Positions 1 through 10,844 of a stretch of DNA of 64,000 nt are shown piece after piece. The position numbers and the translations under genes are program-made. Source of the stretch: JAEZBP01 sp963832725 (GTDB lineage: Bacteria > Myxococcota_A > Polyangia > Polyangiales > Sandaracinaceae); assembly GCA_963832725.1 (NCBI GenBank), contig CAWHVG010000005.1, positions 930,001-994,000 on the forward strand, given 5' to 3'. Position 1 is the first letter of the stretch. Each line of letters opens with the position of its first letter. Under the pieces are notes generated by a model that saw only the letters and a program-made list of their open reading frames with translations, was not told the DNA's origin and made no database searches.

Positions 1-2971
1 CGGGATCCAGGAAGTCGTCGAGCGAGGCGCCGGCGTCGAGGACCGCGTCGAAGAGGGACGCTTCGCGGAGATCGAGAACCTCCGCCGCCCGCTCGGGCAC
101 GAAGAATCGAATGAGCGCCACCGGCAGGTCGTCGATGAGCTCACCCGGCAGGTAGTCCTCCATCGAGGCGATGAGGTCCTGCACCAGCAGCCTGCCTTCC
201 ACGCTCGGCGTCCACTGGTCGGCACGGATGGCCTCCATCAGCGCGCGCGCATCCTGCACGTCGACCGGGAGGAGAGCCTCGTTCACCCCCATGACGTGCC
301 CGACCACCTTCCACAGATGCAGGTACGCCTCCTGGTCGGCAGCGCTCAAATCGACGCCCGCCCGGTCGAGTCCGTCGAGGAGAACCGTGGAGAACGTCAT
401 CAGCGTCCCGGCGTAGTCCTCTTGGTTGATCGGCAAGCCCAGCACGTCTACGTCCCACTCGCCCTTCATGAGGATCAAGTGGCGAATCGTGCCGTGCATC
501 AAGCGCACTTTCTGGGCGGCGCGGATGCCTCGCGCGTCGGGCTCGAGGCCGCCCTCGGTGCAGACGTCGAAGAGGAACTGCGCCGTCTCCAGGATCCGGT
601 GGCGCACGTGGCGGGTCATCCCCTGCGTCTCGGTGAGGACGCGAGCGCCCTTGGCGGCACAGTAGGCCTGGGGGAGCGACGAGCAGAAGAGGGTCGCCGC
701 CATCAGCCAGCCGTGGTCGGTGAAGACCCGCTGACCGCGCGCGATGAGCTCCCGGTCCGCCCAGCTCGGCAGATTCGCCGTCTCCACGAAGTACGCCCGC
801 GCCTCGGCCGGCAGCCCGCTCGGGATCGGCTCGTCCGAGCGCATCATCGTGCCCATCAGCTGGCGGACGATGCTCACCTCGTGGTGCTCGAAGAGCGTGC
901 GGATGACCTCGTCCGCGACGCGATCGCCGACCTTCCGCATTCCCTCCAGCGTCTCGTTCGGCCACTCCGGCGCGGTGCGCGGTGGCAGCACGGGAGCAGG
1001 AGCGAAGAGCGGCGCGACCCGCTCTTCGACCGTCTTCACGTCCGGATCGCCGAAGATCGCGATCGCGTACTTCGAGAGCGCCTCGACCGGCCGGTACCAG
1101 GCGGCGCCTTCGAAGAAGTAGTAGGTGCTGTTCGGCTCATAGACCTGCATCCACTCGTTGGAGGGCCAGCTTCCGTCCTCGAGCTGCGCTCCGAGCAGAT
1201 ACGCGACGCCGCGGTGGACCGCCGGATGATCGGCCATGCCCGCGTCGATCAACGCGGTCAGCACGATGCCGGTGAGCGGAGGCATGCTGGGGCCGACTCC
1301 TGCCTTGGACCGATCGGTGTACGCCTCCGGGGTCTCACCCCAGCCGCCGTCCTCGTTCTGCTTGGACAGGAGCCAGTCGATGCCCTTCTGCAGCCACGGC
1401 TCGCTCATGTCCCAGCCGCAATCGGCCAGCCCGCTGATCACGCAGGAAGTCGAGGCGAGGTAGGCGACGAACCAGCGCGCCCACCACATCCCCTCGTCCA
1501 TCTGCTCGGCCTTCAAGAACGCGGCCGCCCGCTGGATGGAGGGAGCCTCCGAGGCGAGCTCGTTCGCGCCGAGACCCTGGAGCACCCGACCGGTGAGCCC
1601 GCTGACCGGCGGATTCCCCATCTCGACGGGCGGATTGAGCAGAAGCTTCAGCTTACCGAGCAAGCTGGTGGGGATCCCGACGGGGTGATCGAAGATGGGG
1701 CCCTTCTTCTTGCCCGGGAGGTTCCAGACGAAGCCGGCCCAACCGCCGTCGTCGCTCTGCATGTCGAGGACGTTCTGCAGCGCGAGCTGCACCGCCGCCT
1801 GCGTCCGCGTGGTGCGATCGGCCGGGAGCCTGTGCATGTGGGTGCGCTCGAGCGCGAGGCCGAGCGCGCTCAGGACCGTCCCCGTGTCGTCGCAATCGGG
1901 GAGGATGAGGTTGTCCTCCTCGAAGCCCCAGCCGCCGACCCGGTGCGCGTTGTCGCGCTTCAGGTTCACCTCCGGCATGGGCAGCTTCGACTGGCTCCAG
2001 CAGAGGTAGTCGATCGCGTTGCCGATCATCGCGTCGTTCCGCGGCACCCCGGCGTTGAGGAGCGCGCGCAGGCAGAGCGCGGTCATCCAGTTCTGGTTCA
2101 TGAACGCGCGCAGGTGCAGCCGATCGCCGTCCCACACCTCGTGCTTGCCGAACCATTGGAGCGCCGAGTAGATCGACCAGCTCTCGGGCGTTCGCCCGAG
2201 GGCGAAGAGCGCGGCGATCGCCATGTCGGTCTGAACCGTCGTCCCGTTGTTGTTGCCGTCGGGGTTCAGCCACGACTCGACGAACTCGATGGACTTCTTG
2301 GCCTCGAGCTCGTGGATCCATTTCGTGAACGCGCCGGACGGCTTCTTCTTCTCCCGCAGGTAGCGCGTGACACCGCTCAAGAAGATGACACCTTCGATGA
2401 CGCCGGCGTTGATCTTGCGCAGCATCCACGACACCGCGCCCGGCGTGATCATGACCCCGAGCTGCGGATCGGGGAGCGAGAAGGGATCGATCAGATCCAC
2501 CATCGCCAGGTACACGGCGGTCGTGTCCCCGGCGTCGAACAAGCGCTTCAAGACCGCATCGAACCCGCCGTGGTCGTCGATGTACTTGCGCGCAGCGTCA
2601 CGCACCGCGGCCTGCTCCGGCAGATCCGCCACCTTCAGCGCCGCGTAGACCAGCGCGGTCGACGAGAGATCCCCGCGCGGTGCGAAGGGATACGCCGGGA
2701 ACCCTCCGTCGTCGCGCTGGAGCGTCGCCAAGGAGCGCGCGTAGGCCCGCGCCTCGACGAGGGGAACGCGGTCGATGAACGCGAGCGTGACCAGGTGCAG
2801 CGCCGAGGTGCGAGGCTCGAAGTACTCCATCGCGAGCCAGGAGCCGTCTTCGTTCTGGCGGCGGCGCATGTTCTCGACGCCGCGCGCGACCGCGCCGTCG
2901 ATCTCGTGCCGCTGTCGGATCAACGCGCCCCGATCGAGATCGTGAGCGTCACTCGGATACGGTTTGGACAT
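1..2971 (-). CDS. Class II terpene cyclase-like / MpaB-family oxygenase fusion (C-terminus cut by window edge)
   Basis: ATG at 2971; about 990 codons are present and the frame runs off base 1. Residues ~1-640 look like a squalene-hopene-cyclase or prenyltransferase-type alpha/alpha-barrel protein: several QW-like repeats (QNEDGSW, LQRDDGGF, MQSDDGGW, KQNEDGGW, AQLEDGSW) and LPDCDDTG near residue 359, matching the DxDD protonation motif of class II cyclases. Residues ~720-930 resemble the MpaB/rubber-oxygenase family (DUF2236), a haem-type oxygenase fold, with the diagnostic stretch GLPINQED followed by GTLMTFS near residue 840. A cyclase joined to an oxygenase suggests cyclisation of an isoprenoid followed by oxidation, but the substrate is unknown. 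Domain calls are by motif; the fusion itself is one open frame with no stop. A long stop-free frame on the opposite strand is its shadow. Confidence 0.82.
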   Translation of the reverse strand, partial: MSKPYPSDAHDLDRGALIRQRHEIDGAVARGVENMRRRQNEDGSWLAMEYFEPRTSALHLVTLAFIDRVPLVEARAYARSLATLQRDDGGFPAYPFAPRGDLSSTALVYAALKVADLPEQAAVRDAARKYIDDHGGFDAVLKRLFDAGDTTAVYLAMVDLIDPFSLPDPQLGVMITPGAVSWMLRKINAGVIEGVIFLSGVTRYLREKKKPSGAFTKWIHELEAKKSIEFVESWLNPDGNNNGTTVQTDMAIAALFALGRTPESWSIYSALQWFGKHEVWDGDRLHLRAFMNQNWMTALCLRALLNAGVPRNDAMIGNAIDYLCWSQSKLPMPEVNLKRDNAHRVGGWGFEEDNLILPDCDDTGTVLSALGLALERTHMHRLPADRTTRTQAAVQLALQNVLDMQSDDGGWAGFVWNLPGKKKGPIFDHPVGIPTSLLGKLKLLLNPPVEMGNPPVSGLTGRVLQGLGANELASEAPSIQRAAAFLKAEQMDEGMWWARWFVAYLASTSCVISGLADCGWDMSEPWLQKGIDWLLSKQNEDGGWGETPEAYTDRSKAGVGPSMPPLTGIVLTALIDAGMADHPAVHRGVAYLLGAQLEDGSWPSNEWMQVYEPNSTYYFFEGAAWYRPVEALSKYAIAIFGDPDVKTVEERVAPLFAPAPVLPPRTAPEWPNETLEGMRKVGDRVADEVIRTLFEHHEVSIVRQLMGTMMRSDEPIPSGLPAEARAYFVETANLPSWADRELIARGQRVFTDHGWLMAATLFCSSLPQAYCAAKGARVLTETQGMTRHVRHRILETAQFLFDVCTEGGLEPDARGIRAAQKVRLMHGTIRHLILMKGEWDVDVLGLPINQEDYAGTLMTFSTVLLDGLDRAGVDLSAADQEAYLHLWKVVGHVMGVNEALLPVDVQDARALMEAIRADQWTPSVEGRLLVQDLIASMEDYLPGELIDDLPVALIRFFVPERAAEVLDLREASLFDAVLDAGASLDDFLDP

Positions 2972-3180
2972 GGCATCCCCTCTCTGCCGGCCGAAATTCG
3001 AAGAGCGGGGCTCCCTGGGCGGAAACCGAGAGCCCGGCGCGCGATGATACGTGCGCGCGGATCCCGGCTCAAGGCTCGATCGAGCGCGTGCCGGCGCCCG
3101 TTTGGATCTCGTCACATCGGTTGGTCGGACCGCTTTTCCGATGCGGTGCGACCGAGCGCGAGAACGTCAGCGGGCGGGCT

Positions 3181-4504
3181 TCAGGACGCGGGGCTCGAGA
3201 GGAGCACGATCACCAGCGCCGCGAGGAGGACGAGGACCGTCGCGGCGGCGGGGCCGACCTGCCAGCGCGTCGGCGGAGCGAGCTCGTCTTCCGGTTCGCC
3301 GGCGCGCGGCGGCGGCCCCGACGGCACGCGGCGCGGGTCCGGTCGGGATCGACCCGGTCTTCCCGTCGACACGCGGCGCATCCTGCGTCGGCGGTCGCTG
3401 TCCTCGCGCGCATCGCCGAGAGCGGCCCGCGCCGGGCTCCCGGTCGACAAGCGGCTCGTCCTGCGTCGTCGACCCCCCTCTGCGCGCGGCTCGCCGGGGA
3501 AGACGGGCCGCTCTGGTCTTCTCGTCGACGCGCGGCGAGGTCGGTCCCTTCGACGCTCGCGCCGGTGTCACCACCGAAGCGCCCTCGGCGCCCGAACGCT
3601 CCGGCGAGCCGAGGATGGCGCGGGACGGCGCGCGGCGAATGGACCCGCGGGCGGCTGTACTGCACCTCGACAGCGACCGAAGCTCGGCGGCGAATGCCGC
3701 GGCCGTCGTCGGTCGCATCGCCGGATCGCGCGCCAACGCCCGGGCGATCACGCTCTCCAATGAATCGGGAAAGCGGCGCTTGCCCGCCCGCGTCAGGGTC
3801 GGCGCGCTGTGCTGGCGCCGATCTTCGAGCGCCCGCGCCACCGTGCTCCTCCTGACGAAGGGGTAGCTGCCCGCGAGGAGCCGGAACACGAGCACGCCCA
3901 GGGCATAGATGTCCGCGCTGCGGAAGAACCCGTCCTCGGTCCCCGCTTCCGGCGCGACGAAGTCGAGCGAGCACGGCGTCGCCACCAACGCCATCGGCCT
4001 GTCACCGTGCACCGCCGTACCCGATGGTTCCAAGAGCGGCGCAGCGAAGCATCCGGTGAGGTGCACCTGTCGGCGCGTCATCAGGACCTTCGTCACGTTG
4101 ATGGTCCGGTGCGCGATGCCCTGACGGTGGAGCTCGTCGACCGCGTCGGCGGCGCGGGCCACCAACTCGATCGCCCGGTTCGGATCCCAGTGCCCTTCGA
4201 CCAACCGGTGCAGAGAGACGCCCCCAATCCAGCGTTCCGCGATGAAGAGGCGACCTCCCGGCAGGCACCCGGAGCCGAGGACGAGCGGGAGCCCCGCGTG
4301 CCCGAGCTGGGTCGCGGCGAGCGCACGACAGCGATCCACCGCTCCGGCGTCGCGGGTCCAGCGCGGGGCGAACACCTTCACGGCGACACCCTCGTCGGAC
4401 ACGCTGTCGCGGCCGCGATAGACGTCGCCCATCCCCCGCGCGTGCACCAACTCGTGCACTTCGAAGCGGCCGGCGAGGAACTTCGGCGTGTGAACCGTCA
4501 CCAT
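3181..4504 (-). CDS. Membrane-anchored Hanks-type pseudokinase (one frame break)
   Basis: Start ATG at 4504 (MVTVHTPKF), with an AGAGG-like site about 8 bases upstream. The N-terminal ~270 residues have the protein-kinase layout: a loop like a glycine-rich loop (HARGMGDVYRG), a VAVK lysine, and APE-, DIYALG- and RP-like motifs. The catalytic residues are gone: HRDxKxxN reads HRTINVTK, and the DFG position reads TGC. It is therefore predicted to be catalytically dead and to act as a binding or scaffold protein. A Pro/Arg-rich linker follows. At about 3346 the frame changes at GATCCCG; removing one C joins it to a frame ending in a clear transmembrane helix (WQVGPAAATVLVLLAALVIV) and a stop at 3181. 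Without the correction the protein would end at 3167 with no membrane segment. Confidence 0.75.
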
Positions 4505-5392
4505 GAAAACGCCTCTGAACGAAGTGAGCCCACCACGAACGAGAACGCATTCTCGGTAGGCCGTGGCGACCGAGCCGGTACCGTAGACGCCGGCCACGCT
4601 GCGCAAGGTTCGACCACCGGCGGGCGAGCGCCATGACGAGGAACGGAGGCTCCCCCGCTTCCGTGGCCCCCCTACGCCGCGCCCGGCAATGCCGGCGACA
4701 TCGTGTGGCCGGGCGGTTCGCGAGGATCGAATCGCCGACGTCTCCAGAGCGGTACCGGCCTTCTCCACGCGCCCCTCGGCCGTCTCCACGCGCCCCTCGG
4801 CCGTCTCCACGCGCCCCTCGGCCGTCTCCACGCGCCCCTCGGCCTTCTCCACGCGCCCCTCGGCCGTCTCCACGCGCCCCTCGGCCGTCTCCACGCGCCC
4901 CTCGGCCGTCTCCACGCGCTCCTCGGCCGTCTCCACGCGCCCCTCGGCCGTCTCCACGCGCTCCTTGGGCGTCTCCACGCGACCGCGACCGGCGGAACGC
5001 GACTCACGAGCTCTCTCCTCGTGCTCGTGGGCGCTCTCCAGACGAGGCCCCGCGTCTCCACGCGCCCGAGACCGTCTCCACGGCGGCGAGGTCGCTCTCC
5101 ACGGCGCTAGTGGGCGTCTCCATGAGCCCGAGGTCGGTCTCCACGCGCCCGAGACCGTCTCCACGGCGGCGAGGTCGCTCTCCACGGCGCTAGTGGGCGT
5201 CTCCATGAGCCCGAGGTCGGTCTCCACGCGCCCGAGACCGTCTCCACGGCGGCGAGGTCGCTCTCCATGGCGGCAGTTCTGGTGGGCGGCGGAGGCGCTC
5301 GATCCGCAAGCAGCTCGCAGCCGTCCATCGCCACCGTCGCGTGGATCTCGACTGCGCGCGCTTTCCGAGCGCTCGTCGGGTCTGGCGCGAGC
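4505..5392. repeat. Intergenic 21-bp tandem-repeat array A (11 units plus an 84-bp higher-order repeat)
   Basis: Between two minus-strand genes. From about 4759 to 4985 there are ~11 units of 21 bp sharing the core gtctccacgcgcccctcgg. From ~5050 to 5265 an 84-bp unit (4 x 21) recurs two to three times, with cores gtctccatgagcccgagg and gtctccacggcggcgagg. On the minus strand the first block reads as the heptad VETAEGR repeated, in frame with the pseudokinase downstream, so an N-terminal coiled-coil-like extension from 5227 is possible. The 84-bp block changes frame internally, which argues that much of it is non-coding. I see no other gene in the stretch. Confidence 0.85.
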
Positions 5393-8300
5393 TCAACCGA
5401 GCAGGCGCTCAATCCACGCCAGCTCGCTCGCGTCGTCGGGCGCCGACACCAGGCGGGCGGCCAGCAGCGCGACCTTGGCGTCGGCGTTCGCGGCTCCGGT
5501 CACGACGGCCGCGTCGACGGCCCTCACCAGCGGGTGTTTGCCGGCCACGACCAGGCCGCCGTTCTCGAGCGCGACCAGCGGTTGCGTGCGCTCGTACCGA
5601 ACGCGGATGGCGCTCACCTCCGCATCCAGCAGCAGATGCAGCCGGCGCGCGAGAGTGTCCTCCGGCTCGAGCTCGTCCGGCTCCGCTTCGTCTTCCTCGG
5701 GCGCGAGCAAGCGCGAAAGCTCCCGTCCGACCGGTGAAGCGTCGTCGGCCAGCTCGGGGATGGCGACGTCGCGGTCCTCCAGATGCGTCAACAACGCCGA
5801 GAACGGCCAGCGCGAGCCTTCGAAGCAGGGCAGCCACAGCTCGGGCAGCGCCGAGCGCTCCACCAGCCCGTGGAAGATGCCGTGCAAGAGATGAGCGAGG
5901 GGCGCGCTGTCGGCATCCGGCGCGGTGGAGACCCGACGGCCGGCCTGGCGCACGAGCCGCCCGTAGACGCGCGAGAGCAGCCCCGGCGCGCTCGCGCTCG
6001 AGAACGTCGCGCCGTGCAGCCACAAGGTGCCCGAGAGCGGAATGGGCCGGTCCGCGTGCAGAGGCTCCACGACGTGCTCGCCGCTCCGAATCCCAGATGC
6101 GCACGCTGCCCGGCGTCACCTCGTCCTCGAGCCAGAGCACGCCCTCCACCGCCGCACCTCGCACCACGCCGAGGGCTTCGGACTCCTCGGCCCGCACCCG
6201 CACGGCTGCCACCTTGCCGCGCACGAAGGGCAGCGCCTCGAGCAACGCGCGGCTCGCGGCCCGGCGGACCCGGCTCTCCAGGCGGACCAACACCTCGTCC
6301 CGCTCCGCGCCGTCCCACGTGCGGTTCGGGCTCAGCGCCGGATCGTCGACCCGCGCCACCACCGGCCACGCGCACGGATCGTCGGCGACGCCGAGCGGGC
6401 GCATCGCTCGGTGCAGGTGCATGCGGCGACGGACCGACGAGTGCGGCTTCAAGAGCGCGAGCACGCCGCTCGTTCCGTCCTCGTCGAGCGGCAGCGCCAC
6501 GACCGCGAGGGCATCCCGCGCTTCCTCCTCCGTCAACGCCAGCGCCGCCACCGCCGGCCGGTCCCGGTTGGCTCGCGCCGTCCTGTCGAGCGCGAGCTCG
6601 TCCGTTCCGTCCTCCACCGGCACCCAGCTCCGGAGCTGCAGCGCCTCGGACCGCGTCAACCGGAGCGCCAGCCGCGCCTCGTCGAGCGGCCCCCAGTCGA
6701 TGCGCGCGTCGTCCGTCCACCACACCCGCCCGAAGCAATCCCGCGCTGCGCGCACGTCGTCGGGCGTCACCCAGGCGCCGGTGGTCGTCTCGAACATCGG
6801 CGTGTCGCGGAGCGGATCGAAGAACTCGTCGCTCCCGCCGCGTAGACAGCTCTCGCGCAGCGCACGCCGCACCCACTCCGGGAGCTGCTCGGGCGGCGTC
6901 TCGTCGACCACCCTCCGCACCAGCTGCGAGGTCACTACCCGGAGCGCCGCGTCCAGTCGCGCGTGCGCGGCCCGATCCAGCTTCACGCCGAGCGTCGACT
7001 CGGCGGCCACGAGCGCGCGCGGCACGAGCTCGGTCGGCAGCGAGCGGACCACGAACCCGCCGGAGTAGAGATCGACCCGCGCCTCGGCGTCGTCGAGCGC
7101 GGCCTCGCCCACCGCCAGGACCTCCCGCGCCTCGGGCGCGTGGCGAAGCAACTCGGCGAGCGGGTAGCGAAAGCGCGGGTCCTTCACGCGGGCCAGCCGC
7201 GGCGCCTCGGCCAGCCCGTGCGCCACCCGCCGCTCGGCCTGCAGGCGCGCCACCGACAGCGTCACGTCGCGCACCGGCCCCTCGTTCCACAGCCGCTCGA
7301 AGAGCGCGGCATCCTCGACCTCGCGCTCCTCGGACAAGCGCAGCACCGGCGCGTCCCAGGGCGACTCCCCTTCACCCTCGGCCGGACCGAGCCAGCGCGC
7401 CGACGAGCGCGCCACACACAGCTCCCCATCCACCGCCGCCTGCCTCAGCGAGGCCCAGCCGCCCTGCACCGTCGCGAACGCGGGCACCTCACGGAGCAGC
7501 TCGGCAAGCTCCCAATCGGCGGCGCGCGCGCCGTGCGTGTCGGCCCACTCGGTCAGCAGCGCCCGCGGCAGCGGCGCGCCGGCGAGCGCGGTGGGATCCT
7601 GCTCGGCGAAGTAGCGCAAGAGGTCGCACAGGCCGCGGGATCGGACGTGCTCGATCGCCCGCTCGGCCTGCGGGGTCAGCCCGCGCAGCTCCTCGTCTGC
7701 AGCGGTCTCGTCGAAGTCGATCACGATCCGGAGAGGTCGCGCGCTGGCCCGCTCGATGCCGCTGAAGCGCCGTCCTTCGATCAGCGCGTGGACGGACTCG
7801 CCGGCCGTCGGATGCTCCGCCAGCGCGACCTTGGCCTCGATGAAGCCGCGCCCCGAGAGCGTGAGGAGCGGCGCGGCCCAGTGGACGCTCGGATCGTAGA
7901 GCGGCTGCCGCCGATGCCGGTCCAGCGCGAAGACGCGGGTGAGCCCCTGCCGGCGCCGGGTCAGCTCGTCGGTGGCGCACACCAGCTCGCGGTCGAGCAG
8001 CCGGGCCAGCGCGCCGACCTCGTTCTCGCCCGCGAAGAGCGGGTGCCAGCCGCCGAGGAATCGAGGAGCGTCGCGGTCGAGCGCGGCACCCAGGGGATCG
8101 CGCCCTCCGGGAAGCGCGCCTCCAGCTCGGCGAGGCTGACCAGCTCCTTCACGCCGAGGAGCGAGAGCCAGCGCACCTCGCGCAGCGCCGCCAACCGCGT
8201 GTCCCCGAAGAGCGCCGCCGCCGGCTCGGGGGCGCGGGTCAGGGAAGCGAGCCAGGCCGTCCGCGCGAGCTCCGCGTTCATCGCGTGGCGGGCGCCGAGC

Positions 8301-10816
8301 GAGAGGCCGGGCGGCGCCTCCCCGATCAACGCGTCGGCGAACGCGCGAGCGAGCTCCGCGCAGAGCTCGTCGACCGGATAGCCCTCCGACGCCTCGCGGA
8401 CGCCCGCCCAGCGCGCGTCGGGCACGACCCAATCGTCCTCCACCAAGAGCCGCACCGGACCCGGCGCGCCCTCGAGCGCGCTCTTGTCGAGGGTCACGCC
8501 ACAGTGCCGGAGCTCGAACGTGCTCGGCCCGGCCGTCCATCCGATGGCGAGCGAGCGTCCCTCGCGCTCGACGCCCAGCGCCGCGCCACCGGGCACACAG
8601 AGCGTGGCCGCCAGCGCGCTCGCGTCGCGCGGCAAGGGCGGCCGCACCAGCACCCGCTCGTAGTCGATGAGGTGGGCCCTCGAAAGCAGTGCCCGGAACG
8701 CCGGCTGCTCGCGCTCGCGCACCACGTGAATGGGCCTGCCCGAGGGGGCGGTGCCGGTACCGCGCAGCCGCGTGAACGCGATGGCGTGGGGCGGGCGCGC
8801 GGCGTCCTGGAGGATCTCCCGCAGGCTGCGCCAGGCGCCGCGCACCGTCGGCCACACCGGCGCCTCGAAGAGGGGGCTCTTCGACGCCAGCAGGATCTCT
8901 GCGGCTCGCCGAAACCCTTCTTCGTCCCGCGCGGCGCCGGCCGCGAGCTCCAACGCGAGCACCGTCGCCCCGCGGAGCAGGCTGGTGACGCTGGCGCGGT
9001 CGTGCTCACCCGGCGACTCGATCCACGCCGCGCGCGGCACGGCCCGATCCCCCGGCTTGCTCTCGCCGAGGAGCCTCAGCGCCAGCCCTTCCGAGGCCAC
9101 GACCGCGGCCGCGCAGACGGCGCCGAGCAGCGCCTCGAAGACCTCGTCGCGCGCCGCGCCGCTGTGCTCCGGGTTCGGTGTCAGCTCCGCGCACTGCACG
9201 TCCGCTTCGAAGGGGAACGACACGTCCAGCGTGAGCGTCTCGATCACCCGCCCGCCGATGCGCAGCCGGACGCGACCGCCGCGGCTCGCTCGCGGATCGC
9301 CGAGCACCAGCTCGCCTTCCAGACCGCGCACGGCCTCGAAGACGTCGAGCGGCGCGCAGCTCTTCAGCGAGCGACCCGGCGCCGTCAGCGGGACGGCGAG
9401 GAGCTGCCCGGGCGCCGGCGGCACGGCGGGCGCTCCAGCCTCCGTCTTCAGCCAGCGCTCGCGGGCGACGCGGTAGCTCTTGGCGCGAGCGAGCCGCTTC
9501 TTGGCCGGGGCCGGCCGGCTGACTCCGAGCAGCGCCGCGGCCGGATCGCCCGGCGGCACCCAGAGCACCTCGCCGAACCACGGCGTGAGCTCGCGCGGCA
9601 GCGGCTCGGGCCCGTAGTGCACGACATCGGCGCCGGTCCGAACGGAGAAGCTCGCCGGCGCACGCGGCCGGCCCACCGCGTCGCGCAGGATCGGCAGCCA
9701 CGCGAGCGGCGCCAGCGCGTCCCACGCATCCTCGCGCGAGCCCAGCCGGCGCATCTCGTGACGCCAGCTCTCTCCGCCGACCGCGGCGCCGAGGAGCGCG
9801 AGCGCCGCCGCCCGCAGTCGCTCCCGTCGGACCGGCGTGTGGAAGCGCGCTTCGCCTTCGGTGAGCGCGCCGGCCAGCCGCTCCATCAGAGCCGGCAAGA
9901 GCGCGCGAGCGCGTTCCACCGCGTCCCGCACCGGCGGCTCCTCGTGGCGCACCGCCGAGCGCGACGCGTTGGTCGGCATCCGCGGCGCGTCCACGAACAC
10001 GCGCAAGGGGACGGGGACCGCCCAGGTCTGCGGCGCGAGCGCGATCCCGTAGAGCGCCAGACGAACGCCGAGCTCCGCCACCTCGAGCCCCACCTCGCGG
10101 GCGAAGCTCGGATCGGTCACGGCCACGAATCCGTCGAGGCCTTCGCCGAGCGCGACGCGCAAGAGATCCACGTGCGAGCGGTCGCGGCCGATGCTCGTCC
10201 GGCCGACCGTGAGCGGGACGGCGATGTCGTCGCAGGCCTGCCGCACCAGCGCGAGCTCCGCCGGCTCGCCCACGCCGAGCAGGATCGGCAGCGCGTCGAA
10301 GAAGGGACGCCGCTTCAGGTGCACCACCATGCCGCGGGCGGGCGCCAGCGCGGGCGGCGGACGCTGCTCCAGCCGGATCGCCCGGAGCCCCGGCGCCGCG
10401 CCGTCCGCGTCACGCTCGAAGAGGCTCGGCGTGAAGCGCGCCGCGAGCGCCTCGCCGCTCCCGTCGAGCGCCACCACGTCCACCCACCGCGGCGAAAGCC
10501 CGAGCGCCGTGTTCACGCCGGTGGCCAGCAAACGCAATCGACGTCGATGCGGCGCTGGCGCCGGATCCACCAGCTCGTCGAAGAGGCGCTCCAGATCCTC
10601 GATGGGCGGCCCGTCCCAGGCGACGATCACGTCGTCCGCGTCCCCGTGAACCCGTATCTCGGTCGCCTCGGCGAGCACGGCGGCGCGGATGACCTCCAGC
10701 ACCCACATCGCCGGCTCGGGGAGCTGATACTCGCGGAGCTTGTCCACCGCGCGCGCCGCGTCGACGCGCAGCCGCCCGGTCGAGACCGGCGCGCCCGGCG
10801 GCGCCGGCCGGCTCAC
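5393..10816 (-). CDS. Giant (~1800 aa) protein of unknown function with degenerate GHKL-like N-terminus (two frame breaks)
   Basis: GTG start at 10816, 28 bases after the stop of the GHKL ATPase gene, so probably the same transcript. Residues ~35-75 echo the first part of a GHKL ATPase domain (WVLEVIRAAVLAEATEI, then VIVAWDGPPI). The metal-binding Asn of motif I is replaced by Ala and the second Gly of DxGxG by Pro, so ATP binding of the usual kind is unlikely. I recognise nothing in the remaining ~1700 residues. The frame breaks near 8058 (GAATC on the + strand) and again at 6088-6092; at the second, dropping one T of GATTC on the coding strand joins the frames exactly. The last segment ends SELAWIERLLG at 5393. 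Being next to an intact GHKL ATPase suggests the two proteins work together. Confidence 0.7.
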
Positions 10817-10844
10817 GCGCCGACCTCGAACGTCGCCGCCGCGC

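Noticed and set aside
296..3763. Long stop-free frame on the plus strand
   Set aside because: It is the codon-register antisense of the terpene-cyclase/MpaB gene; its composition (Arg/His/Val-rich) is typical of a high-GC shadow and the minus frame carries recognisable motifs.
5107..5412. Frame encoding heptads starting before array A on the minus strand
   Set aside because: The frame crosses the 84-bp repeat in a register that differs between copies, so it does not look like one protein.
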